Shown: positions 1 through 6,843 of the stretch, piece after piece
Numbering within the stretch: position 1 is the first letter of the stretch
How the letters are laid out: every line of letters starts with the position of its first letter
Assembly (NCBI GenBank): GCA_900552935.1
Contig: USBN01000035.1
Span: forward strand, 1 to 16,322
DNA length: 16,322 nt
Reading direction: 5' to 3'
From: an uncultured Coriobacteriaceae bacterium
GTDB lineage: Bacteria; Actinomycetota; Coriobacteriia; Coriobacteriales; Atopobiaceae
Made by a program: the position numbers and the translations under genes
Notes under the pieces: model-generated
What the model was told of the DNA's origin: nothing
The model's database searches: none
Seen by the model: the letters and a program-made list of their open reading frames with translations, nothing else

Positions 1-51
1 TCGCTCAAGGCCGAGGACTTCTCCCAGATGGTCATCAAGGCGGGGGAGTAA
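1..51 (+). CDS. tpiA: Triose-phosphate isomerase, C-terminal end (partial)
   Basis: Only the last 16 codons and the TAA stop are inside the window. The visible peptide begins SLKAEDFSQM and ends IKAGE. This fits the C-terminal phosphate-binding end of triose-phosphate isomerase, which usually reads GGASL followed by a short helix. The gene lies 5 nt upstream of gpmI, the usual partner in a glycolytic gapA-pgk-tpiA-gpmI cluster, and this context supports the call. The GGGGGAG at its 3' end also serves as the Shine-Dalgarno of gpmI, so the two are probably translationally coupled. The fragment is too short for certainty on its own. Confidence 0.72.
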   Translation, partial: SLKAEDFSQMVIKAGE

Positions 52-56
52 TAGCA

Positions 57-1610
57 ATGTCTGAGCGTCACCTTCCTGCCCTTCTCGTCATCATGGACGG
101 CTGTGGCCTGGCTCCCGCTAACGACGAGAACGCCGTCACGAGCGCCAGTCACCCGTTCCTCGACAGCCTCTACGCCAAGTACCCGCACACCACGCTGGGT
201 GCCTCCGGCGAGGACGTCGGCCTTCCCGACGGCCAGATGGGCAACTCCGAGGTGGGCCACCTGAACATCGGTGCCGGCCGCATCGTGTTCCAGGAGCTCT
301 CGCGTATCAATAACGCCATCAAGGACGGCTCCATCGCCGAGAACGAGGTCTTTGTTCGCGCCATGGACGACGTCAAGGCCGAGGGCAAGACCCTCCACCT
401 CATGGGCCTTATGAGCCCCGGCGGTGTCCACTCGCACATGAACCACGTCGAGGCTCTCGCCAAGATGGCCGCCGAGCGTGGCGTCAAGACGATTCGTGTG
501 CACGCCTTCATGGACGGCCGCGACGTCGACCCGCAGTCCGGCGCCGGTTACATGGCCGAGTTCTGCGACTACCTCAAGGAGCTCTCTGAACGCTGCGGCG
601 TTGACGCTCGCGTTGCCACGGTCTCCGGCCGCTACTGGGCCATGGACCGCGACAACCGCTGGGAGCGCATCCAGCGCGCGTATGACGTCATTGCCAACGC
701 CTCCGATGCCGACACCTGCCCGGTCGAGGGCATCAAGGCCTACTACGAGAAGGACCCGCGCGGCGACGAGTTCGTCGAGCCGTTCGCTTGCCACAACGAG
801 GGCGTCAACGCCGGCGACGCGATCATCTTCTTCAACTTCCGCCCGGATCGTGCTCGTCAGATGACCCGCGTGTTCACGGACAAGGAGTTCGACGGCTTCG
901 AGCGCGAGCAGATCAAGCTCTCGCACTTCGTCACGATGACCGAGTACGACCCGAACTTCGACGTCGAGGTCGCGTTCCCCAAGTCCTTCCCGCAGGAGGT
1001 CTTGGCCGACGTCATCGCTGAGAACGGCCTGAAGCAGCTCCACACCGCCGAGACCGAGAAGTACGCCCACGTGACGTTCTTCCTGAACGGCGGCATCGAG
1101 GATCCGAAGCCGGGCGAGGAGCGCGTGCTCGTGCCGAGCCCGAAGGTCGCCACGTACGACCTCAAGCCCGAGATGAGCGCTCCCGAGGTCACTGAGAAGC
1201 TCGTCGAGGCCATCAACGAAGACCGCGCGGACTTCTACATCGTGAACTTCGCCAACTGCGACATGGTTGGTCACACGGGCGTCTTTGAGGCTGCGGTCAA
1301 AGCCGTCGAAGCTGTCGACAACGCGCTCTCCAAGGTCATCCCGGCCATTGAGGCCAAGGGCGGCTTCGCTCTCATCACGGCTGACCACGGCAACGCTGAC
1401 CACATGTTTGACGTTGACGGCGAGGGTCACAAGCACCCGTTCACGGCTCACACCACGAACCGCGTGCCCCTCATCGTCGTCGACGACAAGGCCAAGCTCG
1501 TGGGCATCGAGGACGGTCGCCTGTCCGACATTGCCCCGACGATGCTCACCCTTGCTGGTCTCGAGCCCTCCAAGGAGATGACGGGCCGCGTGCTCGCCGT
1601 CGAGGAGTAG
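57..1610 (+). CDS. gpmI: 2,3-bisphosphoglycerate-independent phosphoglycerate mutase
   Basis: The 517-residue protein has the normal length for the cofactor-independent mutase, which interconverts 3- and 2-phosphoglycerate in the cytosol using two Mn ions. The N-terminal alkaline-phosphatase-like metal motif VIMDGCG carries Asp14. The catalytic Ser64 lies in GQMGNSEVGHLNIGAG. The insertion (phosphotransferase) domain holds HAFMDGRDVDP and SGRYWAMDRD, which bind substrate. The second metal site is visible as NFANCDMVGHTG and ADHGNADHM near residues 400-460, and a late HTTNRVP motif completes the family pattern. The ATG is preceded by GGGGGAG at 8 nt spacing. It lies directly behind the probable tpiA end and is followed 124 nt later by a terminator, so it ends a glycolytic operon. 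Confidence 0.98.
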   Translation: MSERHLPALLVIMDGCGLAPANDENAVTSASHPFLDSLYAKYPHTTLGASGEDVGLPDGQMGNSEVGHLNIGAGRIVFQELSRINNAIKDGSIAENEVFVRAMDDVKAEGKTLHLMGLMSPGGVHSHMNHVEALAKMAAERGVKTIRVHAFMDGRDVDPQSGAGYMAEFCDYLKELSERCGVDARVATVSGRYWAMDRDNRWERIQRAYDVIANASDADTCPVEGIKAYYEKDPRGDEFVEPFACHNEGVNAGDAIIFFNFRPDRARQMTRVFTDKEFDGFEREQIKLSHFVTMTEYDPNFDVEVAFPKSFPQEVLADVIAENGLKQLHTAETEKYAHVTFFLNGGIEDPKPGEERVLVPSPKVATYDLKPEMSAPEVTEKLVEAINEDRADFYIVNFANCDMVGHTGVFEAAVKAVEAVDNALSKVIPAIEAKGGFALITADHGNADHMFDVDGEGHKHPFTAHTTNRVPLIVVDDKAKLVGIEDGRLSDIAPTMLTLAGLEPSKEMTGRVLAVEE

Positions 1611-1733
1611 CTTGGGCCTGCCGCCCGCCTTGCGCCGTGCGTGAGAGTGGGCCGCGATTGGACAGCACACGGGAATGCGCGCCATTCGCGAGCTTGTGCG
1701 CACGCGCGGATAAGCGCGCAAACGTCCCTGAGA

Positions 1734-1773
1734 GGGGCGTCCGTCAGCCATTCGGCCGGCGGGCGCCCTTTTT
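1734..1773 (+). terminator. Rho-independent terminator after gpmI
   Basis: Nine bases at 1735-1743 (GGGCGTCCG) pair with 1760-1768 (CGGGCGCCC), with one G-T wobble. An inner GCC/GGC pairing closes the apical part, and TTTTT follows at 1769-1773. The position fits the 3' end of the tpiA-gpmI transcript. Confidence 0.8.
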
Positions 1774-1838
1774 CATGCGGAGCTCGTGCGGGGGAGGGGC
1801 GGCGTTTTGCTACGGCTCCGGGGCGCCGTGCTGCCTCC

Positions 1839-1894
1839 CCTTGCGTTGCCTACCCTCGCGGCCCGCCCTTGCGCTGTCTACCCTCGCGGTCTGC
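1839..1894. repeat. 28-bp tandem duplication
   Basis: Two adjacent copies, 1839-1866 and 1867-1894, share CCTTGCG at the start and CTACCCTCGCGG in the middle, differing at only a few C/T positions. A third copy seems to begin at 1895 (CCTTCG) and then degenerates. No coding role is visible. Confidence 0.75.
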
Positions 1895-1906
1895 CCTTCG
1901 CCGAAA

Positions 1907-1964
1907 CATGCACGTATTCGAGATGTGCGCTTAAAAACGTCCCGATAGCTCGAATAACTGCATG
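1907..1964. repeat. Interrupted 16-bp inverted repeat
   Basis: The arm at 1907-1922 (CATGCA, two unpaired bases, TATTCGAG) is complementary to 1949-1964 (CTCGAATA, two unpaired bases, TGCATG), giving 14 of 16 pairs around a 26-nt loop. It has no T tract, so a terminator role is unlikely. It lies 22 nt left of a second, longer inverted repeat, and the two may belong to one element. Confidence 0.7.
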
Positions 1965-1986
1965 TCTCGAGAGAGCTCCTCCTCCC

Positions 1987-2052
1987 AAAACCTACCTCTT
2001 GTAACGTTTCGACCCCAAAATTGGTCCCGAAACCTTACAAGAGGTAGGTTTT
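1987..2052. repeat. Long near-perfect palindrome (25-bp arms)
   Basis: The left arm 1987-2011 begins AAAACCTACCTCTTGTAA and the right arm 2028-2052 ends TTACAAGAGGTAGGTTTT. The arms pair at 24 of 25 positions, with a single C-C mismatch (2005 against 2034), around a 16-nt loop. The A and T flanks give it the look of a bidirectional terminator. Its length and AT-rich composition also fit a dispersed palindromic repeat or the ends of a very small MITE-like element. No target-site duplication is obvious. A 9-bp minisatellite starts at the very next base. Confidence 0.85.
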
Positions 2053-2124
2053 GCCGCCCGTGCCGCCCGTGCTGCCCGCGCCGCCCGCGCCGCCCGCGCC
2101 GCCCGTGCTGCCCGCACTGTCCGC
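2053..2124. repeat. 9-bp minisatellite, about eight copies
   Basis: Eight consecutive 9-mers vary around GCCGCCCGC: GCCGCCCGT twice, GCTGCCCGC, GCCGCCCGC twice, GCCGCCCGT, GCTGCCCGC, then a degenerate ACTGTCCGC. The tract abuts the right arm of the palindrome exactly. It creates a spurious proline-rich open frame in phase with secG, which should not be taken as part of that protein. Confidence 0.88.
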
Positions 2125-2207
2125 TGCGCGCGACCAACGTCCGAGCGCGTGGCGAGAGGGTGCCGCGGAAAGAGTCCCCGCAGCAGCGAGGTTGCGGCAC
2201 AGAGTTG

Positions 2208-2216
2208 TGGTATTCT
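2208..2216 (+). promoter_or_regulatory. Possible extended -10 promoter of secG
   Basis: TGG directly before TATTCT at 2211-2216 resembles an extended -10 element, 38 nt before the GTG start. A TTGCGG lies upstream, but the spacer is only 13 nt, so the -35 assignment is poor. A promoter is expected here because a terminator and 480 nt of non-coding DNA precede the gene. Confidence 0.35.
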
Positions 2217-2254
2217 CTTCTGCTGTATGTTTGCATCTGCTTAAGGAGCATCAC

Positions 2255-2509
2255 GTGGGTCCTCTTAATTCGATTCTGCTGGTGGCTTGGGCCATCTCCG
2301 CTGTCGCCCTCATCATTCTCGTGCTCATGCACTCCGGTAAGGGCACCGGCGTCTCTGACATGATCGCCTCCTCAATGTACAACGCCAACGCTGGCAGCGG
2401 CGTTTGGGAGAAGAACCTCGACCGTCTCACCGTGATTGCCGCCGTCGTTTTCTTTGCGACCATCGTCATCTTCATGCTTACCTACCCGCTGGGCACTATC
2501 GGTGCCTAA
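2255..2509 (+). CDS. secG: Preprotein translocase subunit SecG
   Basis: This 84-residue inner-membrane protein has the standard SecG layout of two transmembrane helices with a short conserved cytosolic loop. Helix 1 covers about residues 6-25 (LLVAWAISAVALI), helix 2 about 58-78. The loop contains HSGKGTGVSD and the aromatic GVWEKNLDRLT that precedes helix 2, equivalent to the family's FLTR(I/M)T region. SecG assists SecYE during SecA-driven export. The GTG start at 2255 was chosen because AAGGAG lies 6 nt upstream and the protein begins MGPLNSILLV as expected. The open frame continues upstream only because of the 9-bp repeats. Placement after glycolytic genes is common in Gram-positive bacteria. 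Confidence 0.96.
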   Translation: MGPLNSILLVAWAISAVALIILVLMHSGKGTGVSDMIASSMYNANAGSGVWEKNLDRLTVIAAVVFFATIVIFMLTYPLGTIGA

Positions 2510-2531
2510 TTGCGAGTTATAACGTACTGAC

Positions 2532-2570
2532 CAAACGGCCGTCTGCGTCTTCCGACGCGGCGGCCGTTTG
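2532..2570 (+). terminator. Stem-loop terminator after secG
   Basis: A 17-pair stem with one bulged T begins CAAACGGCCG at 2532 and ends CGGCCGTTTG at 2570, with a TTCC loop. The A/T steps at the base make it work-like in both directions, though no separate U tract follows. It lies 22 nt after the secG stop. Confidence 0.75.
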
Positions 2571-3026
2571 CTATGAGTGGCGAGCGCTGTGCAAGAGAGC
2601 CATATATTGCGCGGCGTGAGCCATGCGGTGGCCAATGCCGCGCGACGCATCTCGTCCTACGCACCGCTTATGAATAGGGCGACCGTCCGTTCCTCCACAG
2701 ATTCCCGCGTCCAATGCCCGCATGTCCGTATTGATGCAAACCGGCATGAACCTCATTCATTCCTGCCTGAAATGGCATGCACTTTGTTAATACATTGTTA
2801 CGCAGGGTGGCTTTATCTTGGTAAAGAGGGTTTTGAGGTTGCCGCACTGGCAAATAAAACGGATAATTCTTCCTTAAGTTTGCAAGCAAGCTACTTGTTT
2901 GTGATCGCAGGACAGTCGTCCTGTGGCACCCGCCTTATGGCAACAGGTTCCGCAAGCAAAACTGAGACGTCACGTTACGGGAGGCATTGGGCCTTCTGGC
3001 AGGCGTCGCAAACAAGGGAGGGATTC
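2571..3026 (+). other. Upstream region and long leader of the opp operon
   Basis: The 456 nt before oppA hold a promoter at 2839-2867, which would give a leader of about 150 nt. The leader includes a small hairpin at 2908-2923 (CAGGAC, AGTC loop, GTCCTG) that is extendable by wobble pairs. The stretch 2740-2905 is much more AT-rich than the genes around it. The oppA frame stays open back to 2577, but the added residues show no signal peptide or known domain and would bury the lipoprotein leader, so this is not coding. I recognise no riboswitch class. Confidence 0.6.
2839..2867 (+). promoter_or_regulatory. Probable opp operon promoter
   Basis: TTGCCG at 2839-2844 and GATAAT at 2862-2867 are separated by exactly 17 nt. 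The -35 half overlaps a small dyad, TTGCC-gcact-GGCAA (2839-2853), which could be a regulator site. It lies about 160 nt before the oppA start. Confidence 0.6.
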
Positions 3027-4694
3027 ATGACCACTTCCATGAACCGTCGCACGTTTGTCAAGGGCAGCCTCGCCGCTAGCGCTATGGCCGCTCTTGCTGC
3101 CTGCGGCAAGAAGGGCAGCTCCACCCCTGCTGCCGGCACCGGTAAGACCACCGGTGGCACGCTCAACTACTACATCAACAACCCCGTCGCCATTGACCCG
3201 TATGACCTTGAGGAAGACCAGGGCATGCAGGTCGGCTACCAGCTTTTCGACGCCCTTACCACCTATGATTTCGACAAGGGCGAGCTCATCGGTCTTGCCG
3301 CTGAGTCCTGGGATGTCAACGACGCCGCTGATGAGTTCACCTTCCACCTCGTGAAGGGCGCCAAGTTCCACGACGGCACCACCGTTACCTCCAAGTCCTT
3401 CAAGCAGGGCTGGGAGCGCATCGTTAGCCCGAAGACCTCCGAGACCCACGCCTCCGGTATCGGCTACCACCTCGCCATGGTCCAGGGCTACTCCGAGCTC
3501 TCCGTTGGCGACGCCACCGAGCTTACCGGTGTCACCTGCCCGGATGACGACACCCTCGTCGTGAAGCTCGTCCAGTCCTACGCTGACTTCCCGTTCGTCT
3601 GCATGCACCCGGCTCTCTCGCCCGTGCCTGACTGCGCCATGGACGACTTCGACACCTTCTTCTTCGCTCCCGTGGGCAACGGCCCCTTCAAGATGGACGG
3701 CAAGTGGGAGGACGGCCAGCAGATTAACATCGTCCGCTTCGACGATTACTCCTACGGTGACCCTGCGATCATCGATGGCGTCCACTTCAACATCCAGAAG
3801 GACGTTCAGACCGCCTACACCGAGTTCCAGGCTGGCAACCTCGACATGGCTTCCGTTCCCACCACGCAGCTCAAGGATGCCATCTCCCAGTACGGCGAGT
3901 CCGAGGATGGCTCCACCGTCACCCCGGGCCACCAGGTCCTGACCGGCGCTGAGCTCTCCGTCTACTACCTCATGCTCAACGTCACCGACGAGACCCTGAA
4001 GGACGTCGACGTCCGTAAGGCCATCTCCCTGGCCATCAACCGCCAGGCCATCTGCGACACCGTCTTCGAGGGCACCCGCGAGCCTGCCGGCGGCATCGTC
4101 CCCCCGGGAATCGCTGGCTACGTCGAGAACAGCTGGGAGTTCTCCAAGTACGATCCGGACGCCGCCAAGGCCCTGCTTGACGCCAAGTATCCTGCCAACG
4201 CTGACGGCATGCGTGACATCAACGTCGCTCTGACCTACAACCTCGATGGCGACCACAAGGCCGTCATGGAGATGGTCATGGCTGACCTCAAGGCCATCGG
4301 TATCAACGCCACCTCTAACACCGCCGAGTGGAGCTCCATCCTCACCAACACCTACCCGAACGGTGACTTCCAGATCGGCCGCCTCGGCTGGATCGCCGAT
4401 TACCCGATCATGGACAACTTCCTGTATCCGCTGTTCGCTACCGGTGCCGACAACAACTACGGCAACTACTCCAACCCCGACGTCGACAACGGCATCGGCG
4501 AGGCCCGCGCCATCGCTGATGACAAGGAGCGCGAGGCCAAGTACCAGGAGATCGACAAGATGATCGGCGCCGACATGCCCGTCGTTCCGCTGTTCTTCTA
4601 CAAGCACCAGATGGTCGGTTCCTCCCGCGTCAAGTACCTTCACATCGATCCGCAGAAGCTGATCATGATGGACAAGGTTGAGCTTGAGGCCTAG
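3027..4694 (+). CDS. oppA: Oligopeptide ABC transporter, substrate-binding lipoprotein
   Basis: The 555-residue protein is a family-5 solute-binding protein that captures peptides outside the membrane and hands them to OppBC. Its leader contains NRRTFVKGS, a twin-arginine motif, followed by a hydrophobic alanine stretch and a lipobox LAAC with Cys26. Export by Tat followed by lipid anchoring is therefore likely. Mature-domain hallmarks include the GAKFHDGTTVTSKSFKQGWE segment, the NGPFKMDGKW turn and DVRKAISLAINRQAIC. The ATG at 3027 was chosen because GGGAGGG lies 4 nt upstream; a second ATG at 3042 would keep the same leader. It heads the oppABCDF operon but is separated from oppB by hairpins. 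The substrate could be dipeptides or oligopeptides; oligopeptide is favoured because two ATPases follow. Confidence 0.95.
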   Translation: MTTSMNRRTFVKGSLAASAMAALAACGKKGSSTPAAGTGKTTGGTLNYYINNPVAIDPYDLEEDQGMQVGYQLFDALTTYDFDKGELIGLAAESWDVNDAADEFTFHLVKGAKFHDGTTVTSKSFKQGWERIVSPKTSETHASGIGYHLAMVQGYSELSVGDATELTGVTCPDDDTLVVKLVQSYADFPFVCMHPALSPVPDCAMDDFDTFFFAPVGNGPFKMDGKWEDGQQINIVRFDDYSYGDPAIIDGVHFNIQKDVQTAYTEFQAGNLDMASVPTTQLKDAISQYGESEDGSTVTPGHQVLTGAELSVYYLMLNVTDETLKDVDVRKAISLAINRQAICDTVFEGTREPAGGIVPPGIAGYVENSWEFSKYDPDAAKALLDAKYPANADGMRDINVALTYNLDGDHKAVMEMVMADLKAIGINATSNTAEWSSILTNTYPNGDFQIGRLGWIADYPIMDNFLYPLFATGADNNYGNYSNPDVDNGIGEARAIADDKEREAKYQEIDKMIGADMPVVPLFFYKHQMVGSSRVKYLHIDPQKLIMMDKVELEA

Positions 4695-4715
4695 TTCCCT
4701 TATTCTTAGGCACCC

Positions 4716-4768
4716 ACGGTCATAAAGACCGTTTGGGCGACGGGGCACCCCTGCGGTGCCCCGTCGCT
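4716..4768 (+). terminator. Two stem-loops after oppA (attenuating terminator)
   Basis: The first small stem is ACGGTC/GACCGT at 4716-4732 with a 5-nt loop. The second is a strong 13-pair stem, arms 4737-4749 and 4755-4767, centred on GGGGCACC/GGTGCCCC with a CCTGC loop; a G-T wobble may extend it to 4736-4768. Neither has a U tract. They probably stabilise oppA mRNA and reduce read-through into oppB rather than end transcription fully. Confidence 0.65.
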
Positions 4769-4774
4769 GGTAGG

Positions 4775-4817
4775 GGGCCTTGCAAGTGGCAGCGTCCAGC
4801 CGCCTCTTGCAAGGCCC
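4775..4817 (+). promoter_or_regulatory. Third intercistronic hairpin before oppB
   Basis: A perfect 12-bp inverted repeat, GGGCCTTGCAAG (4775-4786) with CTTGCAAGGCCC (4806-4817), encloses a 19-nt loop. It ends 11 nt before the oppB Shine-Dalgarno, so it might also shape initiation at oppB. Such structures are common after the binding-protein gene of ABC operons. Confidence 0.65.
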
Positions 4818-4841
4818 ATCATTACGACAGGAGTTGTACGC

Positions 4842-5879
4842 ATGGGAAAGTACATACTCAAGCGCGTCCTGCAGTTCATCCCGGTCTTCATCGGCGTGAC
4901 GATGATTCTGTTCGCCATGAAGACCATCGTTCCCGGTGATCCGGTTAAGATCATCACCGGCGGCAAGCAGGTAACGCCTGAGACGGAGCTTCAGATCCGC
5001 ATCACCAACGGCCTCATCGAGACCGACGAGAACGGCCGTGCCCTCTATGACGAGGATGGCAACACCATCCCCACGCCGATCTGGAAGCAGTACCTCACAT
5101 ACATGAATGGTCTACTGCACGGTGACCTCGGCACGTCCTACACCCGCAACATGAAGGTGTCGGACATCCTGATCAACAAGTACCCCTACACCGTGAAGCT
5201 CGCCATCGTCGCCATCATCCTCGAGGCCATCGTAGGCATCGGCGCGGGAATGGTCTCGGCGATTAAGCGCTACTCGTTCTGGGACGTCCTCGTCACGCTC
5301 GTGACCTCCATCCTCGTGGCCATGCCCGCCTTCTGGCTCGGCATGATGCTCCAGCTCTTCTTCGGTGTCTTCATGAAGAAGGCCACTGGCGGTGCGTTCT
5401 ACCTGCCCATCTCCGGCGCGGGCGGAGCGAGCTCAGAGTTTGAGAGCTGGGTCCACTACATCCTCCCGGCCCTGACCCTCGCCTCTGTCTCCACGGCCTA
5501 TGCCGCGCGCATCATGCGTTCGCAGCTGATGGAGGTTATGAACCAGGACTACATCCGCACCGCGAAGGCCAAGGGCCTCTCGAGGCGCGACATCATCTGG
5601 CACCACGCCCTGAAGAATGCCCTCATTCCTGTCGTGACCTACATCGGCATCGACTTCGGTGGCATGCTTGCCGGCGCTATCCTCACCGAGACGGTCTTCA
5701 ACTGGCCCGGTGTTGGCTATGAGATCTACCGTGCGGTTACCCAGCGTGACTGGCCCATCGTTCTGGGCGGTGTCACCGTGGTCGTCGTCGTGGTCATGCT
5801 GATCAACCTGCTTGTCGACGTCAGCTACGCGTTCCTGGACCCCAGGATTCGCTTTGGCTCGTCGAAGTCCGAGAACTAA
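4842..5879 (+). CDS. oppB: Oligopeptide ABC transporter permease OppB
   Basis: This 345-residue inner-membrane permease forms half of the translocation pore. The N-terminus (YILKRVLQFIPVFIGVTM) is the typical first helix of the family and is followed by the PGDP motif at 31-34. Further helices lie near 116-140, 148-178, 204-224, 260-282 and 305-332. The cytosolic EAA coupling loop is at about 236-265 (DYIRTAKAKGLSRRDI, then HALKNALIPV), and contacts the ATPases. Residues 45-80 form a longer extracytoplasmic stretch than in short family members. The start has AGGAG 8 nt upstream. It overlaps nothing and is followed by oppC after 14 nt. Confidence 0.96.
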   Translation: MGKYILKRVLQFIPVFIGVTMILFAMKTIVPGDPVKIITGGKQVTPETELQIRITNGLIETDENGRALYDEDGNTIPTPIWKQYLTYMNGLLHGDLGTSYTRNMKVSDILINKYPYTVKLAIVAIILEAIVGIGAGMVSAIKRYSFWDVLVTLVTSILVAMPAFWLGMMLQLFFGVFMKKATGGAFYLPISGAGGASSEFESWVHYILPALTLASVSTAYAARIMRSQLMEVMNQDYIRTAKAKGLSRRDIIWHHALKNALIPVVTYIGIDFGGMLAGAILTETVFNWPGVGYEIYRAVTQRDWPIVLGGVTVVVVVVMLINLLVDVSYAFLDPRIRFGSSKSEN

Positions 5880-5893
5880 GGGAGGTGCGCTGA

Positions 5894-6838
5894 ATGTCTA
5901 TCGAAGAGCAGAAGAACGCCGCCGACGAGACCGTCGAGTCCGTCGAGTCCGCGCCCACGGCCCCCGAGAAGAGCCGCACCCTCTGGAGCGACGCCTGGAA
6001 GCGCCTTAAGAAGAACAAGCTCGCCCTCATCGGCGCTGTTTGGATCCTGTTCGTCATCCTCGTGGCCCTCACCGCTGACCTCTGGGCTCCCCAGTGGCTC
6101 GGTTCGCCCACGCAGATCGACTCCACGACCGTCGCGCAGACCTCCAAGCTTCCGCCCTCGGCCGAGCATCCCTTCGGCACCGACGCCACTGGCCGCGACC
6201 AGCTATGCCGCGTCATCTATGGCGCTCGAGTCTCGCTGACCGTCGGCGTCATCGCCACGCTCATCTCCACGGCCATCGGCCTGATCATGGGCGCGCTCGC
6301 CGCGTTCTATGGCGGCTGGTGGGACACGATCATCATGCGACTTGCCGATATGTTCCTGGCGATTCCGTACACGCTGTTCGTCATCACGATGCTTGCCGTC
6401 ATCGGCCAGGGCATCCAGAACGTGTTCATCGCCATCGGCATCCTCGGCTGGCCGTCCATCGCCCGCGTGTTCCGCTCGGCGATCCTCTCCGTCAAGGAGA
6501 ACGACTACGTCGACGCCGCTCGTGCCATGGGCGCCTCTGACCTCCGCATCGTCGCGCGTCACATCTTCCCCAACTCCGTTGCCTCCATCGTGGTTTACGC
6601 CACGATGAACGTGGGCGGCGCCATCCTCACCGAGAGCGCGCTGTCCTACCTTGGCATGGGCGTCACCCCGCCGACCCCTTCCTGGGGCATCATGATTCAG
6701 GACGGCCAGACGTTCCTCCAGACCCAGCCCTGGCTCATGATCATGCCCGGCCTGGCGATTCTCTCCACCGTGCTTGCCTTCACCCTTCTCGGTGATGGCC
6801 TGCGCGATGCGCTCGACGTCAAGATGAAGGACGCGTGA
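5894..6838 (+). CDS. oppC: Oligopeptide ABC transporter permease OppC
   Basis: The second permease, 314 residues, pairs with OppB. A charged, acidic cytosolic N-terminus of about 28 residues precedes the family OppC_N segment (LWSDAWKRLKKNKLALIGA) and helix 1 at about 44-64. The sequence EHPFGTDATGRDQLCRVIYGARVSL (shown here only as the family landmark HPFGTDATGRD, 92-102) marks the periplasmic entry to the BPD_transp_1 domain. The EAA loop is at about 204-233 (DYVDAARAMGAS, then HIFPNS). GGGAGGTG lies just upstream of the ATG, and the gene begins 14 nt after oppB. Its TGA touches the earliest possible start of oppD, which suggests coupled translation. Confidence 0.96.
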   Translation: MSIEEQKNAADETVESVESAPTAPEKSRTLWSDAWKRLKKNKLALIGAVWILFVILVALTADLWAPQWLGSPTQIDSTTVAQTSKLPPSAEHPFGTDATGRDQLCRVIYGARVSLTVGVIATLISTAIGLIMGALAAFYGGWWDTIIMRLADMFLAIPYTLFVITMLAVIGQGIQNVFIAIGILGWPSIARVFRSAILSVKENDYVDAARAMGASDLRIVARHIFPNSVASIVVYATMNVGGAILTESALSYLGMGVTPPTPSWGIMIQDGQTFLQTQPWLMIMPGLAILSTVLAFTLLGDGLRDALDVKMKDA

Positions 6839-6843
6839 TAGTA

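Larger units (their letters stand above)
1611..2254. other. Repeat-rich spacer between gpmI and secG
   Basis: No convincing gene is present in these 644 nt. The open frames here are rich in Pro, Ala and Arg and arise from the GC-rich repeats. The spacer holds, in order, the gpmI terminator, a 28-bp tandem duplication, two long inverted repeats, a 9-bp minisatellite and a possible secG promoter, each listed separately. The inverted-repeat stretch at 1907-2052 is visibly richer in A and T than the coding DNA on either side, which suggests inserted sequence. Confidence 0.7.

Noticed and set aside
1839..2124. Insertion sequence between gpmI and secG
   Set aside because: No transposase frame lies between the inverted repeats and no target duplication is evident; only a small non-coding element is possible.
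2051..2254. Extended SecG with a proline-rich N-terminus
   Set aside because: The extra residues come from the 9-bp minisatellite; GTG 2255 with AAGGAG gives the normal SecG length.
2577..3026. 150-residue N-terminal extension of OppA in the same open frame
   Set aside because: It contains the promoter and an AT-rich leader, has no conserved features, and would hide the Tat/lipobox signal; the ATG at 3027 has a strong Shine-Dalgarno.
2970..4748. 592-residue minus-strand frame opposite oppA
   Set aside because: It is the antisense shadow of oppA, with the Val/Asp/Gly/Leu-rich composition typical of the reverse of GC-rich coding DNA.
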